Positions 22,827 through 32,466 of a DNA stretch of 64,000 nucleotides are shown here, piece by piece. The stretch lies in the NCBI GenBank assembly GCA_900752905.1, contig CAADWX010000014.1, forward strand, positions 25,853-89,852, given 5' to 3'. This DNA comes from Bacilli bacterium. GTDB lineage: Bacteria > Bacillota_I > Bacilli_A > RF39 > UBA660. Position 1 is the first letter of the stretch. The number at the start of each line of letters is the position of its first letter. The position numbers and the translations under genes are program-made. Below the pieces are notes generated by a model. It saw nothing but the letters and a program-made list of their open reading frames with translations, made no database searches and had not been told where the DNA came from.

Positions 22827-24134
22827 TTAAAATGGCATTTTGAAATTACCATTTTTCATCATTTTCATCATACGCTTCATTTCTTCAAATTGTTTTAATA
22901 ATCTATTTACCTCTTCTACACTTCTTCCACTACCTTTTGCAATCCTTTGCTTTCTACTTGCTTTTAAAATAGAAGGATTTTGTCTTTCTTCTTTAGTCAT
23001 AGATTGTATTATAGCTTCTATATGTGCCATATCTTTTGGATTTATTTTTACATTATTTAATCCCATTTTTTTTGCTCCTGGTATTAATTTAATTAGACTT
23101 TCTAATGGGCCTAGTTTTTTTATTTGATGAAGTTGATTTAAAAAATCCTCTAAATCAAATTTACCTTGTTGCATTTTTTTTGCTGCTTCTAATGCTTCTT
23201 TTTCATCAATTTCTGCTTCGGCTTTTTCAACCATGCTCATTAAGTCACCCATACCAAGTATACGAGTTGCCATTCTATCAGGATAAAATTCTTCTAATCC
23301 ATCCATTTTTTCAGATACACCTATAAACTTAATTGGTACATTAGTTAAATGTCTAATTGAAAGAGCTGCCCCTCCTCTTGTATCACCATCTAACTTAGTT
23401 AATATAGCTCCTGTTAAATTTAATGCATCATTAAATCCTTGTATAACATTTATAGCATCTTGACCCATCATACTGTCTATAACAAGTAGTGTTTCATCTG
23501 GTTTTACAATTTCAGTTATATCTTTTAACTCTTGCATTAATTCTTCATCAATATGAAGACGACCTGCTGTATCTATTAAAATATAATCATGTTTATTTTC
23601 ATGAGCATACTCAAGTGCATTTTTAACTATTTCTCTAGGATCTTTTTTTCCTTCTTCAAAAACAGCTATATTTAGTTCACGTCCTAATTGTTTTAATTGA
23701 TCTATTGCGGCTGGTCTATATACATCGCATGCTACCATAAGAGGATTTTTCTTGTATTTTTTTCTTAAAAGATTAGCAAGTTTTGCTATTGTAGTTGTTT
23801 TACCACTACCTTGTAAACCAACTAACATTGTTATTGTTGGATTACCACTAGTAGTAAGTGGGGCTTGTTCTCCTCCTAATAATTCTACAAGTTCATCTTT
23901 TACTATTTTTACAAACATTTCTCCTGGTTTTAATGATTTAGCAACTTCTGTTCCAAGTGCTTTTTCTTTTACTGTATTTATAAATTCTTTTACAACTGTG
24001 TAATTTACGTCAGCTTCAAGTAAAGCAAGTCTAATTTCTCTTGTAATTTCAGATATATTACTTTCTGTTATCTTTCCATAACCTTTTATTTTATCCATTA
24101 CACTTTGTAGTCTATCACTTAAATTTTCAAACAT
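22827..24134 (-). CDS. ffh: Signal recognition particle protein Ffh
   Basis: A 435-residue GTPase with N domain, G domain (LVGLQGSGKTTT; DTAGRLHIDEEL; TKLDGDTRGGAALSI) and methionine-rich M domain ending in KRMMKMMKNGNFKMPF. It binds 4.5S RNA and signal peptides and delivers ribosomes to FtsY at the membrane. The M domain contains the SRP-RNA-binding GSGRSVEEVNRLLKQF helix pair. Length is typical. The upstream ylxM gene found in Bacillus is absent; the previous gene is infB. Confidence 0.97.
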   Translation of the reverse strand: MFENLSDRLQSVMDKIKGYGKITESNISEITREIRLALLEADVNYTVVKEFINTVKEKALGTEVAKSLKPGEMFVKIVKDELVELLGGEQAPLTTSGNPTITMLVGLQGSGKTTTIAKLANLLRKKYKKNPLMVACDVYRPAAIDQLKQLGRELNIAVFEEGKKDPREIVKNALEYAHENKHDYILIDTAGRLHIDEELMQELKDITEIVKPDETLLVIDSMMGQDAINVIQGFNDALNLTGAILTKLDGDTRGGAALSIRHLTNVPIKFIGVSEKMDGLEEFYPDRMATRILGMGDLMSMVEKAEAEIDEKEALEAAKKMQQGKFDLEDFLNQLHQIKKLGPLESLIKLIPGAKKMGLNNVKINPKDMAHIEAIIQSMTKEERQNPSILKASRKQRIAKGSGRSVEEVNRLLKQFEEMKRMMKMMKNGNFKMPF

Positions 24135-24187
24135 TTTATCACCTTTTTTTATTATATATTAATTTGAATTAAAAAGAAAGATATTTT

Positions 24188-26284
24188 TTATCTTCCTTTT
24201 TCAACTAATTCATATGCTTCTATAATGTCTTTTACTTTAATGTCATTAAAGTTTTCTATTGTAATTCCACACTCAAATCCTTTTTTTACTTCTTTTACAC
24301 TATCTTTTTCTCTTTGTAGTGAGTTAATCTGTCCATCATATACAACAACACCATCACGTATAATACGTGCTTTAGCATCATTTTTTATAATTCCATCTAT
24401 TACATATGATCCTGCTATAACTCCTACTTTAGAGAATTTAAACAATTGTCTTACCTCTGCTGATCCAAGTACTTTTTCTTCATATACTGGGTCTAACATA
24501 CCTTTCATAGCTGCTTCCATTTCTTCTACTACTTTATAGATAATATCATATAGTCTTATTTCAACACCATTTTCTTTAGCATAATCTCTAATACTATTAT
24601 TAGGTCTTATATTAAATCCAATAATAATTGCATTTGATGCTTTAGCAAGAACTACATCACTTTCAGTAATAGCACCAACAGAGCTTCTAATTACTTTTAT
24701 TCTTACATCTTCTACTTCTATTTTTTCAAGAGAATTTTTTACAGCTTCGCTAGAACCATTTACATCTGCTTTTACAATAACATTAATTTCTTTTAATCCT
24801 TCATTTATTTTAGAAAATAAATCATCAAGTGTTACAGCATCATTTGACTTTCTATTATTTTGTTTTGCTTGTTCTTTTCTTTGATCAGATATTGATTTTG
24901 CTTGTTTTTCTGATTCAAATGCCATGAACTTATCTCCAGCTGTTGGTGTTTCACTAAGTCCTGTTATTTCAACTGGGCTTGAAGGATATGCTTCTGTTAT
25001 TTCTTCTCCTTTATCATTTTTCATGACTCTTACCTTACCATAAGATGTACCTACAACTAAAGGATCACCTAATCTTAATGTACCATTTTGTATTAATATT
25101 GTAGCTATAGGTCCTACTTGTTTATCAAGTCTTGATTCTATAACTGTTCCAAGAGCATAACGTGATGGGTTTGCTTTATATTGTTCCATTTCTGCTACAA
25201 GTAATATATTTTCTAATAGTTCATCAATATTAATATTTTCTTTTGCAGAAATTTCAGTATATATTGTATCCCCACCCCAATTATCTGGAGTAAGTCCACA
25301 TTCAGATAATTCTGTTTTTACTCTCTCTGGATTTGCTCCTGGTTTATCTATTTTATTTATAGCAACTAAAATTGGTACTCCTGCTGCTTTTGCGTGGTCT
25401 ATTGCTTCTCTTGTTTGTGGCATAACACCATCATCTGCAGCAACAATAATTATTACTATATCTGTAATTGAAGCTCCTCTTGCTCTCATTTCTGTGAATG
25501 CTGCATGTCCTGGAGTATCTATAAATGTTATTGGTTTACCTTTATAGTTAATTTGATAAGCACTTATTGCTTGTGTTATTCCTCCGGCTTCACCAAGCGC
25601 TACATTAGTTTTTCTAATTGTATCTAGTAATGTAGTTTTACCATGATCTACATGTCCCATTATTGTTACAACAGGTGGTCTTTCTTTTAATTCTTCTTCT
25701 GAATCAATTACCTCAAAGTTTTCAAAGTTAGTAACATCTGCTGTTTCTTCTTTTTTTAGTTCTTTATTATATTCAAGTACTAATATAGATGCATTATCAA
25801 AATCTATTGAATTATTAGCTGTTGCCATTATTCCAAGTGAAAATAATTTTTTTACTAGTTCAACAGACGCAACACCTAACCTATTTGCTAAATCACTTAC
25901 TGTCATATTTTCTGTATATAAAACAACATTTTCATTCTTATTATCATTAGATTTAAGTTTTTCTTTGTTTTTATACATTTCTTTTTTCTTGTTTGCTAAT
26001 TCTTTTTTATTTACCTTTTGAGATGTTTGTGTAGCTTTTTTCTTTAATTTTTGGACTGGAATACTATTATCTAAATCCGTTTCTTTTATTTTAATATCAT
26101 TTACCAATTCTTCAACAGCCTCATCATCTACAATATTATCAACGAAGCTATCTAATTCAATGATATCATCTTCACTTAATAAATCATCTTCTCCATTTAC
26201 ATTTATTCCTAGTTCTCTACATTCTTTTAAAATTTCATTAACGCTTTTATTTACATCTTGTGCATATTCTAAAACACTCATCAT
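24188..26284 (-). CDS. infB: Translation initiation factor IF-2
   Basis: The start is set at the ATG at 26284, 6-7 bases after AGAGGTG; an in-frame GTG lies in that site. About 698 residues, at the short end for IF-2. It has the IF2_N domain ([20 protein letters not shown]), the GTPase core ([43 protein letters not shown]) and C-terminal domains. IF-2 brings initiator tRNA to the 30S subunit and promotes subunit joining. It is last in the rimP-nusA-rnpM-infB operon. Confidence 0.97.
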   Translation of the reverse strand: MMSVLEYAQDVNKSVNEILKECRELGINVNGEDDLLSEDDIIELDSFVDNIVDDEAVEELVNDIKIKETDLDNSIPVQKLKKKATQTSQKVNKKELANKKKEMYKNKEKLKSNDNKNENVVLYTENMTVSDLANRLGVASVELVKKLFSLGIMATANNSIDFDNASILVLEYNKELKKEETADVTNFENFEVIDSEEELKERPPVVTIMGHVDHGKTTLLDTIRKTNVALGEAGGITQAISAYQINYKGKPITFIDTPGHAAFTEMRARGASITDIVIIIVAADDGVMPQTREAIDHAKAAGVPILVAINKIDKPGANPERVKTELSECGLTPDNWGGDTIYTEISAKENINIDELLENILLVAEMEQYKANPSRYALGTVIESRLDKQVGPIATILIQNGTLRLGDPLVVGTSYGKVRVMKNDKGEEITEAYPSSPVEITGLSETPTAGDKFMAFESEKQAKSISDQRKEQAKQNNRKSNDAVTLDDLFSKINEGLKEINVIVKADVNGSSEAVKNSLEKIEVEDVRIKVIRSSVGAITESDVVLAKASNAIIIGFNIRPNNSIRDYAKENGVEIRLYDIIYKVVEEMEAAMKGMLDPVYEEKVLGSAEVRQLFKFSKVGVIAGSYVIDGIIKNDAKARIIRDGVVVYDGQINSLQREKDSVKEVKKGFECGITIENFNDIKVKDIIEAYELVEKGR

Positions 26285-26300
26285 AAGCTTCACCTCTTTC

Positions 26301-26561
26301 TTATTTAACTATATTTAACAATTCATTATATACCTCTTCTTTAATAGTTGTATCTAAGATTTTATCTAAAACTTTACTTTTTTGGGCTTTTTCTATTACT
26401 TCAACACTCTTCTTTAGATAAGCCCCTCTTCCATTTGCTTTACCTGATTCATCTACAAATACAAGACCATCTTTATTTTTAACAACTCTTATTAAATCTT
26501 TTTTTTCTAACTTTTCATGAGTTACTACACATGAACGCATTGGTATTTTTTTTGCCTTCAT
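26301..26561 (-). CDS. rnpM: YlxR-family RNA-binding protein (RNase P modulator)
   Basis: An 86-residue protein with the YlxR/DUF448 pattern: [20 protein letters not shown] and [20 protein letters not shown]. In B. subtilis this protein (RnpM) binds RNase P RNA and modulates its activity. It lies between nusA and infB as in other Bacillota, 4 bases after the nusA stop. The gene usually following (L7Ae-like ylxQ) is missing here. Confidence 0.93.
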   Translation of the reverse strand: MKAKKIPMRSCVVTHEKLEKKDLIRVVKNKDGLVFVDESGKANGRGAYLKKSVEVIEKAQKSKVLDKILDTTIKEEVYNELLNIVK

Positions 26562-26565
26562 ATAA

Positions 26566-27720
26566 TCACCCTACTATGTTAATTCCATCTTCACGAGCTT
26601 GATCCATTGTTTTAACATCTATTTTGTAATGTGTAAGTCTAGCTGCTAATTTAACATTTAGTCCTTTTTTACCTATAGCTAAAGATAAATTTTCATCATT
26701 TACAACAACATAAGCTTCACGTTTCTTTTCATCTGTTATAAATACATGAACATCTTTTGCTGGACTAAGTGCATTTTCTATAAATCTTGCTGGATCATTA
26801 TCATATGGAATTACATCTATTTTTTCTCCATTTAATTCTTTTATAATATTATTAATTCTGCTTCCTTTTTCTCCTATGCAAGAACCAACTGGATCAACAT
26901 TTGGATTTTCTGAATATACAGCTACCTTTGTTCTAACACCTGCTTCACGAGCAACACTATATATAAGAATAATTCCTTCATTTATTTCTGGTATTTCAAG
27001 TTCAAATAATCTCTTTACAAAACCATAATGTGTTCTTGATAAAAGAATAAGTGGTCCTTTTGATCCTGCTTCTACTTTTGAAACATATACTTTTATTGAT
27101 GAACCCATTTTTATTTCTTCACCTGGAATTGTTTCTGATTTTGGTAAAATTCCTTGTGTACGTCCTAGATTTATATAATAATTTCTAGCATCTTCCATTT
27201 CTACAATACCAGTAATCATTTCGTCTTGTTTTTCACCAAACTCATTTATTATTACATTTCTTTCAGCTTCTCTTATTTTTTGTACTACTACTTGTTTAGC
27301 TGTTGCTGCAGCAACTCTTCCAAAATCTTTTGGTGTTACTTCTTCTTCAATTGTTTCACCAATTTGAATATCAGGTACAATTTTTCTTGCATCTTCTAGT
27401 GTTAAATGAATTCTTTCATCAAATACAAATGGTAAAACTGGTTCATCTTCTTCTTCATCATCTGATAAATTAGAAAAATCGATATCAGAGAATTTTTTAT
27501 ATTTATCTTCTTCATTTCTATCTACTACAGTTTTATATGAGAAAACTTTTATTTCTCCAGTTTCTCTATTTATATCTACTCTAACATTAGCAAGTGAATT
27601 ATAATTTTTTTTATATGCTGAAGTTAGTGCAAGTTCCATTGCTTCATAAATTGTATCTTCATCTATTCCTTTTTCTTGTTTTAGTACTTCAATAGCGCGT
27701 TTAAATTCTTTTATATCCAT
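26566..27720 (-). CDS. nusA: Transcription elongation/termination factor NusA
   Basis: The ATG at 27720 begins MDIKEFKRAIEVLKQEKGID, the standard NusA N-terminus; 11 extra upstream residues of the open frame belong to the rimP end. The 384-residue protein has the RNA-polymerase-binding domain, S1 domain (EMITGIVEMEDARNYYINLG) and two KH domains (VDPVGSCIGEKGSRINNI; NLSLAIGKKGLNVKLAARLT). No acidic C-terminal repeats are present, as usual in Bacillota. It binds polymerase and stimulates pausing and intrinsic termination. One base separates its start from the end of rimP. Confidence 0.97.
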   Translation of the reverse strand: MDIKEFKRAIEVLKQEKGIDEDTIYEAMELALTSAYKKNYNSLANVRVDINRETGEIKVFSYKTVVDRNEEDKYKKFSDIDFSNLSDDEEEDEPVLPFVFDERIHLTLEDARKIVPDIQIGETIEEEVTPKDFGRVAAATAKQVVVQKIREAERNVIINEFGEKQDEMITGIVEMEDARNYYINLGRTQGILPKSETIPGEEIKMGSSIKVYVSKVEAGSKGPLILLSRTHYGFVKRLFELEIPEINEGIILIYSVAREAGVRTKVAVYSENPNVDPVGSCIGEKGSRINNIIKELNGEKIDVIPYDNDPARFIENALSPAKDVHVFITDEKKREAYVVVNDENLSLAIGKKGLNVKLAARLTHYKIDVKTMDQAREDGINIVG

Positions 27721-27721
27721 T

Positions 27722-27979
27722 CTAATCCCAACCTTTCTCTTTTGAACATACATCTAAAACATAACTATTATCTATTAAATCCAACTCATCTATTATAGGA
27801 TCTACTACATGTGTTACTTTAACACAGTCTTCTACTGTCATTATTGCATTATTATCTACAATAATTCTTAAAAAGTATGTTTGACCTTCTTTAACATATA
27901 CAACATCATCTAATATGTATCCTATTTCATTTATTGGTCCTTCTATAGATTCTCTTATTTTTTTTAATATTTCATCCAT
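27722..27979 (-). CDS. rimP: RimP-like ribosome maturation factor, N-terminal domain only
   Basis: The ATG at 27979 follows GGAGG by 5 bases. The 85-residue product matches the RimP N-terminal KH-like domain (VVYVKEGQTYFLRIIVDNNA; MTVEDCVKVTHVVDPIIDEL; SYVLDVCSKEKGWD). RimP proteins usually have about 150 residues, with a second SH3-like domain that begins after LEVSSPGLDRPL. Here the protein stops at that point, and nusA starts one base later, so there is no room for the second domain and no sign of a frameshift. RimP assists 30S assembly through contacts with S12. Position before nusA supports the identification. Confidence 0.85.
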   Translation of the reverse strand: MDEILKKIRESIEGPINEIGYILDDVVYVKEGQTYFLRIIVDNNAIMTVEDCVKVTHVVDPIIDELDLIDNSYVLDVCSKEKGWD

Positions 27980-28000
27980 AAATACCTCCATATTAAGTCA

Positions 28001-28026
28001 AAGAGTGGGATTTTTTTCCCACTCTT
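28001..28026 (-). promoter_or_regulatory. Leader hairpin of the rimP-nusA-infB operon, candidate NusA-dependent attenuator
   Basis: On the minus strand AAGAGTGGGA and TCCCACTCTT form a perfect 10-bp stem with a loop of six A, followed by TTGACTT, an interrupted and weak T tract, 21 bases before the rimP ATG. In B. subtilis the operon containing nusA is autoregulated through a NusA-stimulated terminator in its leader. The hairpin and poor T tract fit that arrangement; this is inference. Confidence 0.6.
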
Positions 28027-28071
28027 GTGCTTTAATACAATTAATTATATCATAAATTTATTAAAATAACA

Positions 28072-28188
28072 CTATTTTTCTATATTTTTATTATTTTTTC
28101 TTATAATATAATTTCTTTTTATATAGCTTATATCATCCAACATACTATCAAACATTTTATTTATATTTTCATGTGTATAGTATTCCAT
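28072..28188 (-). CDS. Small 38-residue ORF
   Basis: ATG at 28188 follows GAGGTGA by 5 bases. The product begins MEYYTHENINKMFDSMLDDI and ends in a Lys/Asn-rich, basic segment. No domain recognised. The good ribosome site and amphipathic start argue for a real gene; it lies between the infB operon leader and the divergent recU gene. Confidence 0.45.
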   Translation of the reverse strand: MEYYTHENINKMFDSMLDDISYIKRNYIIRKNNKNIEK

Positions 28189-28262
28189 GTTTCACCTCAC
28201 AAATACCTTAACACTTTTTTTATACAAATTCATTCGTTTCGACATATTAAGCTAAAAAAAAC

Positions 28263-28291
28263 TTTAAAATTATATATAAATATAGTATAAT
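28263..28291 (+). promoter_or_regulatory. Promoter of the recU-pbp1A operon
   Basis: TATAAT at 28286-28291 with TTTAAA at 28263-28268, spacing 17. The ribosome site AAGGTGA and the ATG at 28309 follow. Confidence 0.65.
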
Positions 28292-28308
28292 TATTAAGGT
28301 GAATATTT

Positions 28309-28875
28309 ATGAAATACCCAAATGGTATAGTAGATAAAAAATCTATTTTATATGGTAATCGTGGTATGGTTCTTGAAGATGATTTAAATATAACAAATAA
28401 ATATTATCTTGATACAGATAAAGCAATTATATATAAGAAACCTACTCCTATTACAATTAATAAAGTTGATTATAAATCAAGAATTGATGCTGTTATAAAA
28501 GAAGCCCATTTTAAGATTCCATCAACTACAGATTATAATGGTATTTATAGAGGAAAATATATAGACTTCGAAGCAAAAGAAACAAAACTTTTATCATTTC
28601 CACTTGCTAATATACATAAACATCAAATAGATCATTTAATTAAAATTGTAAGACATGGTGGTATTGGATTTATAATTGTAAGATTTACTAAAGTTAATGA
28701 AACTTATCTGTTAGTGGCTCAAGAGCTAAATGAATTTATAAAATTAAATTCTAGAAAATCTATTCCAATTGAGTATTTTAAAAATAAGGGGTATTTAATA
28801 CAAGAAAAGTTTACTCCTAGATTAGATTATTTAAAAATTATAGATCAAATATATTTTAAAGGAGATAAAGCATGA
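28309..28875 (+). CDS. recU: Holliday junction resolvase RecU
   Basis: A 188-residue nuclease with the RecU pattern: GNRGMVLEDDLNITNKYYLD, DYNGIYRGKYIDFEAKET (active-site Asp and Glu-x-Lys) and HKHQIDHLIKIVRHGGIGF. RecU cuts Holliday junctions during recombination and chromosome segregation in Bacillota. Length is slightly shorter than the 206 residues of B. subtilis. Its end overlaps the PBP1A start by four bases (ATGA), the conserved recU-ponA pair. Confidence 0.95.
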   Translation: MKYPNGIVDKKSILYGNRGMVLEDDLNITNKYYLDTDKAIIYKKPTPITINKVDYKSRIDAVIKEAHFKIPSTTDYNGIYRGKYIDFEAKETKLLSFPLANIHKHQIDHLIKIVRHGGIGFIIVRFTKVNETYLLVAQELNEFIKLNSRKSIPIEYFKNKGYLIQEKFTPRLDYLKIIDQIYFKGDKA

Positions 28876-31805
28876 AAAAGAAAAATTTAAAAAAATTTAT
28901 TAAGGACAATATTATGGATATTTCTATAATAATAGTTAGTATAATAGCTTTTATTGTAGGAGTTTTTTCTATAGGATTTATTAAATCATTTGGAATAATA
29001 TTTATAATCGATTTATTAATATTTGTTCCTGCGTTTATAAAAAACAGAAAAAAAATTAAAATTCATAAACATAAAGAGATTAAAAATTCAACTAAAAATT
29101 CAACTAATTTAAAAACGAATAAAGTTAAAAAAAAGAAGAAAAAGAAATTTCTTAACATATTTTTAATATTATTCATGAGTTTGTGTATAATTATAATTTT
29201 AGCAGTTATTGCATTTATGTTATATATATCTTCTACTGCACCTAAGTTTAATCCTGAAAATCTTTATCAAAAAGAATCAACTATCGTATATGATAAAGAT
29301 GGAAAAGAAAAAGCAAAACTTGGTCTTCAAAAAAGGGAGTCTATAAAATATGATGATCTACCACAAATTTTGGTTGATGCTATTATTGCTACAGAAGATT
29401 CAAATTATTTTAATCATAAAGGAGTAGACTGGTCAAGATTCTTTGTAGCCTCTTTAAAGCAAGTTCTTAGAAGAGGTGGTGGTGGTGCATCTACTATCAC
29501 AATGCAAATATCTAAGAATGCATTTACTTCAAAAGAAGATGAAGGAATTAAAGGTATAATAAGAAAATTTACTGATATTTATGTTTCAACAAACGAAATT
29601 GAGCCTAACTATACTAAAGAAGAAATATTAGAGTTCTATGTTAACTCATATTATCTTGGTGGTGGTGCTTATGGTGTTGAACAAGCAAGTCAAAATTATT
29701 TTGGAAAATCAGTATCAGACATAAATATTTCTGAAGCTGCAATGCTTGCTGGATTATTTAAAGGTGGATATGCATATGATCCTACAAAAAATCCAGAAAG
29801 AGCTGAAGCAAGAAGAATTGTTGTTTTAAAATTAATGTTAAGACATGGTTATATAACTCAAGAAGAATATGATATTGCTTCGAAAATGAATGTAACTACT
29901 CTACTTTCTAAAGGTACTTCATCTGGTGAAAGTGATGCATATGATGACTTTATTGATACAGTAGTAAGAGAAGTTAGAAATGATACTGGAAATGACCCAT
30001 ATAGTGTACCAATGCTTATATACACAACTATGGATTCTGCTAAACAAGAACACGTAAATCGTATTATGAAAGGTGAAGGAGGATTCTCTTGGCCTAACAA
30101 TAATACACAAGCTGGTATTGCTGTTGTTGATGTAAAAACTGGTGGTATTTCTGCTATTGGAGGAAGTCGTAGTAGAACAGGTGAATTGGAACTTAATAGA
30201 GCCACTCAAATTAAAGAACAAATTGGTTCTACTGCAAAGCCTTTATATGATTATGCTCCTGCTATTGAATATAATAATTCATCTACTTATTCATTACTTG
30301 TAGATGAACCTTATTCTTACTCTGATGGTAATTCTATAAATAACTGGGATATGTCTTATTACGGACTTATAACTAGTAGAACAGCACTTGCTACATCTAG
30401 AAATATTCCAGCACTTAAAACATTTCAATCTGTAAAAAAATCTGATATAACAAAAATGGTTACTTCATTAGGACTTCATCCTGAAGAAGCTGATGGTTCT
30501 CTACATGAAGCTCATTCAATTGGTGGTTATAATGGAGAAAATCCTCTTTCTATGGCTGCTGCTTATGCTTCATTTGGAAACGGAGGAGTTTATAATTCTC
30601 CTCATAGTTATACAAAAATAGTTTATAGAGAATCAAATAAAACAATAGAAAAACAAATAACTACAAATCAAGCTATGAGTGCTGAAACAGCATATATGGT
30701 ATATGACATGTTAAAATCTGCAGCAACTTATGGACTTGGATCAACTTATTCTGTAAATGGTGTTACATATGCTGCAAAGACAGGTACAACTAACTTTACT
30801 CAAGAAACTAAGCAACAAAAACATTTACCTGCAAATGCGATAAATGATTACTGGGTAAATGGTGTTAATCCTGACTATGCTATATCTGTATGGCTTGGAT
30901 ATGATGATATTGATAAAGGTTATAATGTTTCTGGAACAATTTATCATAGATTATTATTTAGAGCTGTAGCACAAGGTGTATTTACTCAAAATAAAGAGCT
31001 ACCAAGACCTAGTGGTGTCGTTACTGTTCAAGTTGAAATGGGTACTAATCCAGCTCAAAAAGCAAGTCAATATACTCCACAAAATTTAATAGCAACAGAA
31101 TTATTTAAATCAGGAACTGAACCAACTGAAACATCTACAAGATTTAGTCAATTAAGTAATGTAACCGATTTAAAAAGTACTATTTCTGATAACACATTAA
31201 CGCTTCATTGGACACCAATTGAAACTCCTGAATGGTTAGATGAAACATTCTTAAATAATTATTTTGATAAGTTATATTCTGATGCTGGTACAAAGGCAAA
31301 TGCTAAAGCAGAAAGAAATGCTTATAATAAAAATAATATTGGTAATGTAGTTTATAAAATATATTCAAAAAATTCTAATGGCGAATTAAAATTATTAGGA
31401 ACAACTAAAAATAATCAATATGAAATAAATTTAACTTCAGAGTCTGAAAAAACATATGTTGTAAAAACATCTTATACGATATTTACTGCTAATATGAGTT
31501 CTGGTGTTTCTACAACAATATCTCTTGATAATGTTAAAGATAATCTTTCATTTTCATTAGTTGGTGAAAATACAGTTACTATAAATAATGGTTCTTATAC
31601 TGAAAAAGGAGTTAAAGTTACTAATAATGGTACTGATGTTACTTCAAAAGCAAAAGTTAATATAGTATATAAAAATTCTTCTAACAAAGAAGTTAAGGTA
31701 ACTGATATTACTTCAACTAATCCAGATGTTTATAATGCATCTTATACTATAACTTATAATGGTACAGCAAAAACTTTAACAAGAACAATTATTACTACAC
31801 AATAA
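28872..31805 (+). CDS. Class A penicillin-binding protein (PBP1A)
   Basis: A 977-residue bifunctional peptidoglycan synthase. The N-terminus has two hydrophobic hairpin segments (about 15-50), a Lys-rich stretch (KKKKKK near 93) and a further membrane helix (about 97-117). The glycosyltransferase domain has IATEDSNYFNHKGVDW and GGGGASTITMQISKN; the transpeptidase domain has STAKPLYDY (nucleophile Ser), SRN in ATSRNIPALK, and AAKTGTTNFT. A C-terminal tail of about 200 residues looks like fibronectin-type strands. The extra N-terminal membrane region is unlike standard PBP1A. It is coupled to recU. Confidence 0.93.
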   Translation: MKKKNLKKFIKDNIMDISIIIVSIIAFIVGVFSIGFIKSFGIIFIIDLLIFVPAFIKNRKKIKIHKHKEIKNSTKNSTNLKTNKVKKKKKKKFLNIFLILFMSLCIIIILAVIAFMLYISSTAPKFNPENLYQKESTIVYDKDGKEKAKLGLQKRESIKYDDLPQILVDAIIATEDSNYFNHKGVDWSRFFVASLKQVLRRGGGGASTITMQISKNAFTSKEDEGIKGIIRKFTDIYVSTNEIEPNYTKEEILEFYVNSYYLGGGAYGVEQASQNYFGKSVSDINISEAAMLAGLFKGGYAYDPTKNPERAEARRIVVLKLMLRHGYITQEEYDIASKMNVTTLLSKGTSSGESDAYDDFIDTVVREVRNDTGNDPYSVPMLIYTTMDSAKQEHVNRIMKGEGGFSWPNNNTQAGIAVVDVKTGGISAIGGSRSRTGELELNRATQIKEQIGSTAKPLYDYAPAIEYNNSSTYSLLVDEPYSYSDGNSINNWDMSYYGLITSRTALATSRNIPALKTFQSVKKSDITKMVTSLGLHPEEADGSLHEAHSIGGYNGENPLSMAAAYASFGNGGVYNSPHSYTKIVYRESNKTIEKQITTNQAMSAETAYMVYDMLKSAATYGLGSTYSVNGVTYAAKTGTTNFTQETKQQKHLPANAINDYWVNGVNPDYAISVWLGYDDIDKGYNVSGTIYHRLLFRAVAQGVFTQNKELPRPSGVVTVQVEMGTNPAQKASQYTPQNLIATELFKSGTEPTETSTRFSQLSNVTDLKSTISDNTLTLHWTPIETPEWLDETFLNNYFDKLYSDAGTKANAKAERNAYNKNNIGNVVYKIYSKNSNGELKLLGTTKNNQYEINLTSESEKTYVVKTSYTIFTANMSSGVSTTISLDNVKDNLSFSLVGENTVTINNGSYTEKGVKVTNNGTDVTSKAKVNIVYKNSSNKEVKVTDITSTNPDVYNASYTITYNGTAKTLTRTIITTQ

Positions 31806-31832
31806 AAAAATACCTTTAAAGGTATTTTTTTT
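31804..31832. terminator. Bidirectional terminator between PBP1A and the Cys-cluster gene
   Basis: AATACCTTT and AAAGGTATT form the stem, with a T run on the plus strand and an A run before it that serves the opposite strand. Confidence 0.85.
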
Positions 31833-32430
31833 TGTACTCTTTTCCTATTAAATCTGGATATAATTCTAATAAAAATGGTAGTAATCCTTTTATGTCATAT
31901 TGTTCTTCTATAGCAGCTTTTTCGAAGCTTTCAGCATCTTCTAATAATTTCATAGCATCAATTTTTAATTGTTCTTCTACAGTATTACCTGTTAATATTT
32001 TAACTACTTTAGAAAGAGGTTTTTGATAAGAATCCCACTCTTTTATTAATTCTTTAGGATCTTCTTTTGGAAAACACTCATATTTGGTATTGCCTGGTAT
32101 TAAATTCACTCCACCACTTGGTCTATTTTTTAAATCATAAGCACATCCATCTTCTCTCAACATACTACATGGTGTTTTGATTGATAACAAATCTACTATA
32201 TCTCTATTTGTATTTCTTGCTCTTAAGTATAGTACTGTATCAACTAATAACTTATTATTTAATCTTGTAAACCTTAAAGCACTTACTACTGAAATATTAC
32301 CATCTTTTAATATTTCTAATATTGCTTTAGTACTTAAATTATCAAAGTCTTTTGGAAGATAATCGCATCCACTTTTTTTACAACAATATCCACCACACTT
32401 TTTACACAACTCTTTGTTTTCTAATTCCAT
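31816..32430 (-). CDS. Cysteine-cluster protein (YkgJ-like zinc/iron-binding motif)
   Basis: A 204-residue protein with CKKCGGYCCKKSGCDYLPKD at residues 9-28, then CSML and CAYDLKNRP around residue 90-100. The CxxCxGxCC pattern is that of YkgJ-type putative metal-chelating proteins. The remainder is helical. The function is unknown; in this synteny Bacillus has ypoC, which is not similar. Transcribed with the nth-dnaD pair but separated by 36 bases. Confidence 0.6.
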   Translation of the reverse strand: MELENKELCKKCGGYCCKKSGCDYLPKDFDNLSTKAILEILKDGNISVVSALRFTRLNNKLLVDTVLYLRARNTNRDIVDLLSIKTPCSMLREDGCAYDLKNRPSGGVNLIPGNTKYECFPKEDPKELIKEWDSYQKPLSKVVKILTGNTVEEQLKIDAMKLLEDAESFEKAAIEEQYDIKGLLPFLLELYPDLIGKEYKKKYL

Positions 32431-32466
32431 AATATCACCGGTTTAATATTATAACATATAAAAAAA

